A stretch of DNA of 64,000 bases from Locusta migratoria. Lineage: Eukaryota; Arthropoda; Insecta; Orthoptera; Acrididae. Every line of letters starts with the position of its first letter. Position 1 is the first letter of the stretch. The notes under the pieces were generated by a model, which did not search any database, had not been told where the DNA came from, and saw nothing but the letters and a program-made list of their open reading frames with translations. Shown here piece after piece: positions 18,740-30,390 of the stretch. The stretch is from NCBI GenBank assembly GCA_026315105.1, contig CM048748.1:24580078-24644077 (forward strand), read 5' to 3'. The position numbers were made by a program, and so were the translations under genes.

Positions 18740-21700
18740 TGGCTTTGCCACACAGCTACTGCGAACGGCTGAAAGCAAGGGGAAACTACAACCGTTATTT
18801 TTCCCGAGGACATGCAGCTCTACTGTATGAACATATGATGATGGCATCCTCTCGGGTAAAATATTCCGGAGGTAAAATAGTCCCCCATTCGGATCTCCGG
18901 GAGGGGACTACTCAGGAGGATGTGATCATCAGGAAAGACAATACTGGCATTCTACGGATCGGAGCGTGGAATGTTAGATCCCTTAATCGAGTAGGAAAAT
19001 TAGAAAATTTAAAAAGGGAAATGGATAGGTTGAAGTTAGATATAGTGGGGATTAGTGAAGTTCGGTAGCAGGATGAACAGGATTTCTGGTCAGGTGAGTA
19101 CAGGATTATAAATACAAAATCAGTTGCGGGTATCACAGGTGTAGGATTGATAATGAATAAGAAAATAGGAATGCGGGTAAACTACTATGACCAGCACAGC
19201 GATCGCATTATCATTGTCAAGATAGATACGAAGCCAACACCGACAACAGTAGTACAGGTTTATATGCCAACTAGCTCTGCCGATGATGAGGAGATCGAAG
19301 AAATATATGAGGAGCTAAAGGAAATTATTCAGACAATTAAGGGAGAGGAAAACTTAATTGTTATGGGAGACTGGAATTCGGTAGTAGGACAAGGAAGGGA
19401 AGGGAAGATAGTGGGTGAATATGGTCTGGGCAAAAGGAATGAAAGAGGAAGCCGCCTGGTAGAATTTTGCACGGAACGTAGTTTAGTTATAACAAACACC
19501 TGGTTTAAGAATCACAAAAGAAGGTTGTATACGTGGAAGAGACCAGGAGACACCGGGAGATACCAGATAGATTTTATAATGGTAAGAGATAGATTTCGGA
19601 ACCAGGTTTTGAAGTGTAGGACATACCCAGGGGCAGACATTGACTCTGACCATAACTTGTTGGTTATGAACTGTAGGCTGAAACTGAAGAAACTACAGAA
19701 AGGCAGGAAAATAAGGAGATGGGACATAGATAAATTGAAGGAACCTGAAGTTCTTAAGAATTTCAGAGGGAGCTTCAGGCAACAATTGACAGAAACAGGG
19801 GAAAATAAAACAGTTGAGGAGGAATGGGTAAAATTGAGAGATGAAATAGTGAAGGCAGCAGAGGACAAAATAGGTAGGAAGGCAAGACCTACAAAGAATC
19901 CTTGGATATCACAGGAAATACTAAATTTAATCGATGAAAGGAGAAAGTATAAAAATGCAGTAAATGAAACAGGCAAAATGGAGTACAGACGACTAAGAAA
20001 TGAGATTGACAGGAAGTGCAAAATGGCTAAGCAGGAATGGCTAGAAAGCAAATGCAAGGATGTAGAAGAATGTATAAATAGGGGAAAAATAGATGCAGCC
20101 TACCGGAAAATAAAAGAAACATTTGGCGATAAGAAAGACAGCTCTATGAATATCAAGGACACTGATGGAAAACCAGTTCTCAGCAGAGAAGGGAAAGCTG
20201 CAAGAGGGAAAGAGTATATAGAGCGGCTCTACAATGGAAATGAACTTCGAGACACTATTGTAGGAAGGGAAGGGGATGTAGATGATGATGAAATAGGAGA
20301 TACTATACTGAGAGATGAATTTGACAGAGCACTGAAAGATCTAAGTCGAAACAAGGCCCCTGGAGTAGATGATATCCCGTCAGAGCTACTGAAGTCTCTG
20401 GGAGAACCAGCCATGACTAACCTGTTTCACCTGGTGTGTAAGATGTATGAGACAGGCGAAGTACCCTCAGACTTTAAGAAAAATGTTATAATCACCATTC
20501 CAAAGAAAGCATGTGCAGACAGGTGTGAAAACTACAGAACCATCAGTTTAATAAGTCATGGTTGCAAAATATTAACACGAATTATATACAGAAGGATGGA
20601 AAAGCTGGTAGAAGCCGACCTCGGGGAAGATCAGTTTGGGTTCAGGAGAAATGTAGGAATATGGGAGGCAATAGTCACTTTACGGCTTATCCTAGAAGAT
20701 AGATTAAGAAAAGGCAAACCTACATTTCTAGCTTTTGTAGATTTGGAGAAGGCTTTTGACAATGTTGATTGGAATAAACTCTTTCAAGTTCTGAAGCAAG
20801 CAGGAGTAAAATATAGGGAGCGTAAGGTTATTTACAACTTGTACAAAAACCAGACAGCGGTTGTCAGAGTTGAAGGGCATGAAAGAGATGCAGTGGTTGG
20901 AAAGGGAGTAAGACAGGGTTGTAGCCTTTCCCCAATGTTGTTCAATTTGTACATTGAGCAAGCTATAAAGGAAAGCAAGGAGAAATTTGGAGAAGGAATT
21001 AAAGTTCAGGGTGACGAATTAAAAACATTGCGTTTTGCCGACGACATAGTAATTCTGTCAGATACAGCAAAGTACCTGGAAGAGCAATAGAACGGAATCG
21101 ACAGTGTGCTGAAAGGTGCATATAAGATGAACATTAACAAGAGAAAAACTAGGGTAACGGAATGCAGTGTAAGAAAATCAGGTGGTGCTGAAGGAATTAG
21201 ATTGGAAAACGAAGCAATAAAGGAGGTAGATGAGTTTTGTTACTTGGGCAGTAAAATAACAAATGATGGTCGCAGTACAGAGGATATAAAATGCAGAATG
21301 GCAATGGGTAGAAAGGCGTTTTTGAAAAAGAGAAATTTGTTAACATCGAATATTGATTTAAGCCTAAGGAAGTCCTTTCTGAAGGCATTTGTATGGAGTG
21401 TTGCCTTGTATGGGAGTGAAACATGGACGATAAGCAGTGTGGACAGAAAGAGGAAAGAGGCTTTTGAAATGTGGTGCTACAGAAGAATGCTGAAGATTAG
21501 GTGGGTGGATCGTGTAACTAATGAGGAGGTACTGAACCGAATTGGGGAGAAAAGAAATTTCTGGCATACCTTGACTAAAAGAAGGGATAGATTGGTAGGA
21601 CACATTCTTAGACATCAATGAATTGTGAATTTAGCGTTGGAGGGAAGTGTGTGGGGTAAAAATCGCAGAGGGAGACCAAGAGACGCGTATAGTAAGCAGA

Positions 21701-21806
21701 TTCAAGTGGATGTGGGTTGTCGTTCTTATGAGGAGATGAAAAGGCTTGCTCAGGATAGAGTAGGGTGGAGAGCTGCATCAAACCAGTCTCTCGACTGAAG
21801 ACCACA

Positions 21807-21817
<11 letters not shown>
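18735..21817 (+). mobile_element. RTE-type non-LTR retrotransposon, 5'-truncated copy
   Basis: The body holds one reading frame with an endonuclease and a reverse transcriptase and ends in a short 3' tail with (CAA)n at about 21803-21817. It lacks about 210 bases of 5' leader that the minus-strand copy has at 24906-25115. The 5' edge abuts (TA)n, as does the 3' edge. Confidence 0.85.
18835..21798 (+). pseudogene. RTE-type endonuclease/reverse transcriptase, three nonsense codons
   Basis: The product would nick genomic DNA and reverse-transcribe its own RNA at the cut. The N-terminal domain is an exonuclease-endonuclease-phosphatase fold: GAWNVRSL (about 18964), ISEVR (19051), MGDWNS (about 19364), DSDHNLL (about 19642). 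The reverse transcriptase shows VDLEKAFDNVDW (about 20740), VRQGCSLSPMLFNLY (about 20908) and FADDIVIL (about 21034). There is no RNase H, as usual for the RTE clade. The likely start is the run of three ATG codons at 18835; the frame also reads through upstream from 18739. In-frame stops are TAG 19066-19068 (Trp in the sister copy), TAG near 21088-21090 (Leu in the sister copy) and TGA near 21619-21621 (Gly in the sister copy). There are no frameshifts, so it died recently. Automatic pipelines often label such frames as host genes. Confidence 0.85.

Positions 21818-21865
<48 letters not shown>
21818..21865. repeat. (AT)n microsatellite between the two LINE tails
   Basis: TA tract of 48 bases with (CAA)n on its left and (TTG)n on its right: the tail-to-tail junction of two LINE copies. 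Confidence 0.98.
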
Positions 21866-21876
<11 letters not shown>

Positions 21877-24800
21877 GGTCTCCACAATACCCTATCCTGA
21901 GCAAGCCTCTTCATTTCCACATAATAACGACAACCCACATCTGTCTGAATCTGCTTACTGTATCCATCTCTTGGTCTTCCCCTGCGATTTTTCCCCATAC
22001 ACTTCCCTCCAACACTAAATTCACAATTCCTTGATGTCTTAGAATGTGTCCTACCAATCTATCCCTTCTTTTAGTCAAAGTATGCCAGAAATTCCTTTTC
22101 TCCCCAATTCTGTTGAGTACCTCCTCATTAGTTACGCGATCCACCCACCTAATCTTCAGCATTCTTCTGTAGCACCATATTTCAAAAGCCTCAATCCTCT
22201 TCCTGTCCGCACTGTTTATCGTCCATGTCTCACTCCCATACACTCCATACAAATGCCTTCAGAAAGGACTGCCTTAGGTTTAAATCAATATTCGATGTTA
22301 ACAAATTTCTCTTTTTCAAGAACGCCTTTCTACCCATTGCCATTCTGCATTTTATATCCTCTGTACTGCGACCATCATTTGTTATTTTACTGCCCAAGTA
22401 ACAAAACTCATCTACCTCCTTTAGTGCTTCGTTTTTCAATCTAATTCCTTCAGCATCACCTGATTTTCTTACACTGCACTCCATTACCCTAGTTTTGCTC
22501 TTGTTAATGTTCATCTTATATGCACCTTTCAGCACACTGTCCATTCCGTTCAATTGCTCTTCCAGGTCCTTTGCTGTATCTGACAGAATTACTATGTCGT
22601 CGGCAAAATGCAATGTTTTTAATTCTTCACCCTGAACTTTAATTCCTTCTCCAAATTTCTCCTTGCTTTCCTTTATAGCTTGCTCAATGTACAAATTGAA
22701 TAACAATGGAGAAAGACTACAACCCTTCTTACTCCCTTTCCAACCACTGCATCTCTTTCATGCCCTTCAACTCTGACAACCGCTGTCTGGTTTTTGTACA
22801 AGTTGTAAATAACCTTACGCTCCCTATATTTTACTCCTGCTTGCTTCAGAACTTGAAAGAGTTTATTCCAATCAACATTGTCAAAAGCCTTCTCCAAATC
22901 TACAAAAGCTAGAAATGTAGGTTTGCCTTTTCTTAATCTATCTTCTAGGATAAGCCGTAAAGTGAGTATTGCCTCCCGTGTTCCTACATTTCTCCTGAAC
23001 CCAAACTGATCTTCCCCGAGGTCGGCTTCTACCAGCTTTTCCATCCTTCTGTATATAATTCGCGTTAATATTTTGCAGCCATGACTTATTAAACTGATGG
23101 TTCTGTAGTTTTCACACGTGTCTGCACCTGCTTTCTTAGGGATGGGGATTATAACATTTTTCTTAAAGTCTGAGGGTACTTCACTTGTCTTATACATCTT
23201 ACACACCAGGTGAAACAGGTTAGTCATGCCTGGTTCTCCCAGAGACTTCAGTAGCTCTGAGGGAATATCAGCTACTCCAGGGGCCTTGTATCGACTTAGG
23301 TCTTTCAGGGCTCTGTCAAATTCTTCTCTCAGTACAGTATCTCCTAATTCATTTTCATCTACATCCTCTTCCCTTCCTACAATATTGTCTCGAAGTTCAT
23401 TTCCCTTGTAGAGCTCCTCTATATACTCCTTCCACCTTTCAGCTTTCCCTTCTTTGCTGAGAACTTGTTTTCCATCAGTGTCCTTGATATTCATAGAGCT
23501 GTTTTTCTCATTTCCAAATGTTTCTTTTATTTTCCTGTAGGCTGTATCTATTTTTCCCCTATTTATACATTCTTCTACATCCTTGCATTTGCCTTCTAGC
23601 CACTCCTGCTTAGCCATTTTGCACTTCCTGTCAATCTCATTTCTTAGTCGTCTGTACTCCATTTTACCTGTTTCATTTACTGCATTTTTATATTTTCTCC
23701 TTTTATCGATTAAATTTAGTATCTCCTGTGATATCCAAGGATTCTTTGTAGGTCTTGCCTTCCTACCTATTTTGTCCTCTGCTACCTTCACTATTTCATC
23801 TCTCAATTTTACCCATTCCTTCTCTACTGTTTTATTTTCCCCTGTTTCTGTCAACTATTGCCTAAAGCTCCCTCTGAAATTCTTATGAACCTCGGGTTTC
23901 TTCAATTTATCCAGGTCCCATCTCCTTATTTTCCTACCTTTTTGTAGTTTCTTTAGTTTCAGCCTACAGTTCATAACCAACAAGTTATGGTCAGAGTCTA
24001 TATCTGCCCCTGGGAATGTCTTATACTGTAGAAACTGGTTCCGAAATCTATGTCTTACCATTATAAAATCTATCTGGTACCTCCCGGTGTCTCCGGGTCT
24101 CTTCCACGTATACAACCTTCTTTTGTGATTCTTGAACCAGGTGTTTGTTATAACTAAATTATGTTCCGTGCAAAATTCTACCAGGCGTCTTCCTCTTTCA
24201 TTCCTTTTGCCCAGACCATATTCACCTACTATCCTCCCTTCCCTTCCTTGTCCTACTACCGAATTCCAGTCTCCCATAACAATTAAGTTTTCCTCTCCCT
24301 TAATTGTCTGAATAATTTCCTTTAGCTCGTCATATATTTCTTCGATTTCCTCATCATCGGCAGAGCTAGTTGGCATATAAACCTGTACTACTGTTGTCGT
24401 TGTTGGCTTCGTATCTATCTTGACAATGATAATGCGATCACTGTGCTGGTCATAGTAGTTTACCCGCATTCCTATTTTCTTATTCATTATCAATCCTACT
24501 CCTGTGATATCCCCAATTGATTTTGTATTTATAATCCTGTACTCACCTGACCAGAAATCCTGTTCATCCTGCCACCGAACTTCACTAATCCCCACTATAT
24601 CTAACTTCAACCTATCCATTTCCCTTTTTAAATTTTCTAATTTTCCTACTCGATTAAGGGATCTAACATTCCACGCTCCGACCCGTAGAATGCCAGTATT
24701 ATCTTTCCTGATGATCACATCCTGCTGAGTAGTCCCCGCCCGGAGATCCGAATGGGGGACTATTTTACCTCCGGAATATTTTACCCGAGAGGATGCCATC

Positions 24801-25113
24801 ATCATATGTTCATACAGTAGAGCTGCATGTCCTCGGGAAAGGTAACGGCTGTAGTTTCCCCTTGGTTTCAGCCGTTCGCAGTAGCTGTGCGGCAAAGCCA
24901 CATTAGCTGATGTTATAAGGCCAGCTCAGTCAATCATCCAGACTGTTGCCCCTGTAACTACTGAAAAGGCTGCTGCCCCTCTTCAGGAACCACACGTTTG
25001 TCTGGCCTCTCCACAGATACCCCTCCGCTGTGGTTGAACCTACGGTACGGCTATATTTATCGTTGAGGCACGCAAGCCACCCCACCTCGGCAATGTCTGT
25101 GGTTCATGGGAGT

Positions 25114-25115
<2 letters not shown>
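21866..25115 (-). mobile_element. RTE-type non-LTR retrotransposon, near full-length copy, minus strand
   Basis: This is the sister of the plus copy, in inverted orientation. It keeps a 5' leader at 24906-25115 (minus strand) that begins beside the third (TA)n tract. About 30 bases near the 3' end (around 21870-21890) are missing compared with the sister. Together the copies form a 6-kb imperfect palindrome. Confidence 0.85.
21870..24805 (-). pseudogene. RTE-type endonuclease/reverse transcriptase, nonsense plus frameshifts
   Basis: The domain order is the same as in the plus copy: endonuclease motifs GAWNVRSL, ISEVRW and GDWNS, then RT motifs VDLEKAFDNVDW and FADDIVIL. The likely start is the ATG run at 24797-24805. 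Lesions seen by comparison with the sister: a TAG near 23855-23857 where the sister has Gln; a one-base loss near 22727 in the conserved GVRQG block; an 8-base loss near 22246 between short GT repeats; a one-base loss near 21993. The Trp codon that is a stop in the sister is intact here. The copy cannot make a full protein. Confidence 0.85.

Positions 25116-25211
<96 letters not shown>
25116..25211. repeat. (TA)n microsatellite with one GTG interruption
   Basis: A TA tract of about 96 bases beside the 5' end of the minus-strand LINE; interrupted near 25186. Confidence 0.97.
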
Positions 25212-25646
25212 GACATTCAATGTATAAAAAATAGTACTTCATTTAATTTGTATATGGCATTTAATGTATATTGCAAAACGACTGCCTCAAAGGGCAATTT
25301 GTAATATGTAATATATTCTTCTGTACATGTAACATCTTCGTCTATGGCTTCCCGCTTAACAGTCAGTATTGAACTTGGCTTCAGTCAGTACTGAACTTGG
25401 ATTCTGAAGTGCCTCTGGTTAAGACAATAAGATAGATGGATTTCGATGTTTTATTGTTGACTTGTAAATTTTATGTTGATGACACGTCAATGTGGACGTA
25501 CACCGTTTACTATGTAAAAAAAATTGTTATAACAGCAAGGATTTAATGTAAGATTACTACAGGTATGTAACCGTATATTAGATAGATATATTTTTTTTGT
25601 TGTTATGTGTTGCAGTTCATTTTGTAAAAAGCTTTGTGTATTAGGT

Positions 25647-25679
25647 CTGAAGATGGCGTCTATCGCGCCGAAACCGGTA
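25647..25679 (+). ncRNA. Hammerhead-like ribozyme core
   Basis: CTGAAGA, one extra T, stem II GGCG/CGCC with a 7-base loop, GAAA, palindrome ACCGGT, then A as the candidate cleavage base. Helix I is supported: TATTAGGT upstream can pair with ATGTAATTA downstream, with one G-U and one mismatch. Stem II has a different sequence from the 13.8-kb cores, yet pairs fully. The type I order and short palindromic helix III resemble those reported in Penelope-like elements. Catalysis is not shown. Confidence 0.5.
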
Positions 25680-26796
25680 ATGTAATTAAATGAAGAAAGC
25701 GATCTTGGCTGTAAACCTGTTATTATACATAATTTATGTGTGAAAAACATTTAATTTTTCTCTATACGTCTTATTCATTGCAAATCGCCCATATTTTTCC
25801 ATATGTTTTTAAGATTAAATTTTTAAACAACTCATTTCAATTTTTGTATATCTGTATCCGATACCGAAAGCCAGAGGTTCGAAGTAACCGTACCTAGGAA
25901 CACAACAAGACAAAAAATAAAATAAAATAATATAATATAATATAAAATAAATTAATTAATTAATTAAAAAAAAGAATAAGTTATCTAGATCTTCTTGAAT
26001 CGTGGACCACAAATATCGAAATAGTTCATCAAATAACATGGATAAAATTTTAACATTAAGTTTTGTAGAAATTTGCTTTTCCGTTTTATCCGTTATCAAG
26101 ATGCACCCTAAGATCCGCAGCAGACACAAAGTGAATCTAATTTTTTCGTCCTCCAACCAAGACAGCCGCATTCATGGGCTCCCTTAAAGACTATTTGCTG
26201 CTCAGAAAATCTGGATTTTACAAGATTCCCACGAATGTGGCCTTTCTTAGACAACTCGTACTGTCCATGAAAGATGTACCGAACACCGAAGGTACACACT
26301 GATCTTACAGCAATCAAGTTGACAGTGGCTGAGTACTGTGTTGACACTGACGACACTATATTGTACGACAACTATATCTTCCTCTCGGGACTCATTGGCG
26401 ACGGAGGAAATTGAAATTCTCTTGGCGACGAAATTGATTAATACAGATAGTGTTTTCAACTCACATAAATCGTGCAACCCGACACTCTCTGTAATAACGT
26501 TGCGAAGACGTCGTCACAGCGCAGCTCAGAGTGATATATCGACATCTCAACATAGATTCACCGCGGAGCCAGAGATTTAAATCATGGATTATGCACATCT
26601 TTGCCTCCAACAAACGTCTTTGTCGCATACGAATCAGTATATGCAGTTGCACGGTCGCGAGTTAAAATGGTTGACAATCGCTGGGGAGTCATTCTTCCGG
26701 CTCACTCATAGGATCGCTGAACGTTAACAGCCGAAATATTACAGGGAAATTTAAAAAATAAAAATATCCTCGGTGCCATCGTTGGGAGGCATCGGT

Positions 26797-26830
26797 CTGA
26801 TGATAATCTCAGCGTAGATCGAAACCGGTT
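26797..26830 (+). ncRNA. Hammerhead-like ribozyme core
   Basis: CTGATGA is an exact CUGANGA box. It is followed by two unpaired bases, stem ATCT/AGAT with a 6-base loop, C, GAAA, palindrome ACCGGT and T. Helix I has three pairs, GGT upstream with ACC downstream. This is the third different stem II sequence in the window with pairing kept. A poly(A)-like run lies just downstream (about 26850). The surrounding element is not recognised. Confidence 0.5.
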
Positions 26831-27118
26831 ACCTTATTATAAAAAATCGAAAAAAAAAAAAAACACTTTGGCGAATTTTTATTTTCATTTTTGAATCATA
26901 TACCACCGCCCTGCCTTCCTAATAGGAAACAATGTTTTCCGAACGTATTGGAAGGAGAATTACTGCTTCTTCAAGCCCAAATTTAATGCAGCAAGGGATA
27001 GAAAAGTGTATCTGCTGCCTCACTACTCATCCCTCCTTCCTCACCAAAATTTTTGGCATGCTCTTATTTAACATAAATCATTTTACCTAGCATCTCTTCG
27101 TAGTGAAGTTTCATACAA

Positions 27119-27235
27119 CGCGTTTTCCACTGCTACCTTCTCCTTTATTTTACACTGGCACTGTTTCTCCCGTTGTCACTATCTTCACCACTTTCTCTCG
27201 ATATTTCTTAACTGTGTCTCCTACTTGCCACATTC
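27119..27235 (-). repeat. Copy of sequence from the 30-32 kb inverted-repeat element
   Basis: The reverse complement matches 30211-30326 over about 115 bases (shared blocks GTGACAACGGGAGAAACAG and AAATAAAGGAGAAGGTAGCA). A dispersed repeat family is implied. Flanks on either side no longer match. Confidence 0.7.
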
Positions 27236-27400
27236 ACTATCTCTCTCTGCCTTTTCCCATTTTTCTCACATTGTCTCAGTCTCTTTCTCACAGCTGCTGC
27301 CTGGCTCATCAGCCAATCTTCTCTCCCTTGAAATTTAAAACGGGGTATGTGTGATGGTGGAAAGTGGACAAAATTGTTGGTAATGCTCGAAGGTCTGGGA

Positions 27401-27583
27401 GATCGCCGCGATGGAATGGCCGAGTCGACTAAGGCGCCTTGCTGCTGAGCGCTGCGGTTGCTCCCCATCGGAGGTTCAAGTCCTCCCTCGAGCATGGGTG
27501 TGTGTGTGTTTCGTCCTTAGTTTTTAAGCCTAGGGACTGATAACTACAGTAAAGTCCAATGGATTTACAAACATTTGAACATT
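27401..27583 (+). repeat. tRNA-derived SINE, near full length
   Basis: The A box is in TGGCCGAGTCGACTAAGGCG and the B box is GGTTCAAGTCC (27473-27483). Then come a GT-rich stretch, CGTCCTTAG, and the tail GGGACTGATAACTACAGTAA with TTTACAAACATTTGAACA. This is the same family as the minus copies at 13573, 14612 and 32784, here in sense orientation. Pol III transcription would be internal. Confidence 0.7.
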
Positions 27584-29989
27584 TCATCTGGGAGACCCAA
27601 AGCTCACAGATTTATGTTCTTCTCTAATCGTCCTTCTTTTACAATTCTACTGCCTCCTTTTTTTGTTCTTGCAGCTAGCATCGCCAACCGCATTATCTAC
27701 TGCCACTGTTCACCTGCCACTGCGTCATTTTTTTCAGTCACTTTTTGCTATTCTCTGTCAACACATGAAGGTGTGAATAGATTTGCAAGCCACATATTGT
27801 AGTGTGGGAGGAAGAATGGTGACTGAGGTAGCTGGTTTCCCATTTTTATATTTGAATTTCCTAAAAAGTAACGTATAAACTTTTTTGTGTTCCAAGAGGA
27901 GCGTTTTTCAGCTGTTTCCTTCATTTTGCTTGCTTCAGTAGTGCGTTCCTGCTCGTATAAGAGCAATTCTGTAGATCAATAAAGATGTGACAATTTAGAA
28001 AAGAACTATACAGAAAGTTGTGTAATTTCTGAAAAATATATCGGTCTGTTACGCTATCACTAGTTGCACTCACGATCCAGTTCATTTAATAATAAAAATT
28101 GCTGAATATTACAGAAATGCCTTGTGTGTTTCATTCATAAAGTACGAAATACACTAGCAAGAATCGATTGAATAATTAGTCAATGTAATTTGCCCTTTAT
28201 TAAATTGAACACATTCATATAGGAGATATAATAAATAATAAAAATATAATTAGTTATTTATCCAGAAAAGATGTCATGGTGTACCATTTGTCAATTTTTT
28301 TAATTGTTTTTCTCCCAATAATAGTTTTCTTAAATTGGCAATACGCTTGGACATCGGAGGCCATATCGCGGAGGAACATTAGCCAGATATAAACCAATAT
28401 CTAAAGGATGCGGTGAGATATTGCTGTGATCCCAATTTTGAATTAAAATTTTATGTCACCTATGAATTCCATAAGTTCTTATAGAAGAAATCAAACCTAC
28501 GGAAAATCATCGCATTACGTGGCAATACGTTACATGATTTGATGCTAAATAGTAGCAGTAAGGAATAACGCAAGTGAAAGGAATCGTCCATCAAACACAA
28601 ATATCAAGCTGCAACAATGTGTAATTTATTTATTTATTTTTCTATTAGTAGATTTCTAAAACTGAGATAGTATGTTTCATAGTGGCTGGAAAGTTGTTAC
28701 TCGGCATACTTGCCACTTCTGATACCCCAACATCATGGTTTCTCGGATGCGTCTTCAAAACGGATAAATATTTTCGAAAAATGGACAGGGGTATTTGTAG
28801 ATTAAGCATCTAAAGCATATGGAGTTTGACCCATTTATTATAGTTAGTTATTTATAGTTTTTCACTGAAAGGTGCAAAGAAGATGAAAACTGATTTTCGT
28901 AATTTTGTGCATAAGTACGGCAATTGACCTCTGGATATCGGTAACGGATTAAGATGACGAAATATTTGAAAATCGATGTGAGAATGTAGCTTTAAGAAGA
29001 TACAGTATTAATTTAAAAATTTTGTAATTAATAAAATATTTGGAAGTTCCCTCGTTGACAGTCTGAAGTTTCATACAAAAAATTAATGATATTTCGTGAA
29101 TTCATCAAGAAGTAATCGTGAAGAAAGTGTTGCCGTTACATGAGACGTATAAAAATCAGCTCAGACTACTCAATATGCTTGAAAGTAAAGTACCCGGTAG
29201 CTCAATTGGACACGACTCAAGCAAATGTGTGACATTTATATTTACATCCTTTACTGTAGGATGGAACCAGTATCCACTGGATACTATCCAGTACTTCTGA
29301 TAGACCTAAGGCTATCCGTAACACTTTAGCCTTACTTTTGTAACACGACGCTAAAACATCGCGATTTTTCTCTATCGTACACGGTTTCTACTGAAAGTTT
29401 TTCCGTGTGTAACAGATTTAATGTGGAATTTTCTCACGTTAATTTGTTTCATATATCACTGCCTCTCACCGTTAGAGTTCACACCACGTAATCATTAATC
29501 TTTGTAGCTAAACTTCGTCACCCCACTGCTTAAGTTCTAGTCATTAATCGTACGCTTCTACAAGAAATGGTGACGTGACCCGACTTCAGACGCATTCAGC
29601 ATTTACCGCCAGGCAATTTGTCTTTGTTTGTAGACTACGAATAAAAACCAGAAAATTGCGTTATGTATGACAGTACCTTCTATTAACTTAAATGACGTAC
29701 GTAAAGTAAGCTAGGAAGTTTGTTTTGGGGTGAATGTCACGTATTTCATCGACGTACTGTACAGATATGTTATCAGATCCAATCGAAAATAAGGTGCAAA
29801 ATTATCACTTAACGGTTATAATTTAAGTAAAGTTGAATTTAGATTATAACTGAAACTTAAATATTGATTCACCGCAACAAGCAGCGAATGGCCTTTTACT
29901 TTATTTTATTTTATTTTAAATGATAAAACTTCATCGTGAATCGCATTCGATATGTCATCTTTATCAAAGGCTATAACAAGACAATTATG
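27584..29989. other. AT-rich intergenic sequence, no gene recognised
   Basis: Scanned on both strands; no domain, transposon end or RNA gene found. Frames such as 29118-29300 are short and unsupported. Confidence 0.5.
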
Positions 29990-30390
29990 TTAATATTCAT
30001 CCAACACTTTGATAAAATATAACAAATGAGTAACACTATCTTTACACGGACTATATCTGTTAAAAATTGTTAAACGTAAAACTAAAAAATGCCTTTAAAA
30101 TTAATATTGTCATAGACATATGTCATACACAAAAGAATTTAAAATTCCCCCTAGAACATCCCTGTAGGATGGTCAAGTGCATACTGAGGTCTGCTTAACA
30201 GTCACTAAGTGGCAAGAAGAAGACACTGTTAAGAAATATCGATAGAAAGTGGCGAAGATAGTGACAACGGGAGAAACAGAGTAAGTGCCAGTGTGAAATA
30301 AAGGAGAAGGTAGCAGTGGAAGATGGCGATACTGTCATTCTACTGCTCTCTCACTCACACAAGCACACTCCCTCCCTCCATCTATGGATA

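Larger units (their letters stand above)
25212..27118. other. AT-rich sequence with two hammerhead-like cores, no gene recognised
   Basis: Apart from the cores at 25647 and 26797 I find no supported feature. Overlapping short frames on both strands at 26108-26652 contradict one another and have no domains. Confidence 0.5.

Noticed and set aside
18739..25112. Host genes (such frames are often labelled craniofacial development protein-like)
   Set aside because: The endonuclease plus reverse transcriptase content, (CAA)n tails and two inverted copies show a retrotransposon.
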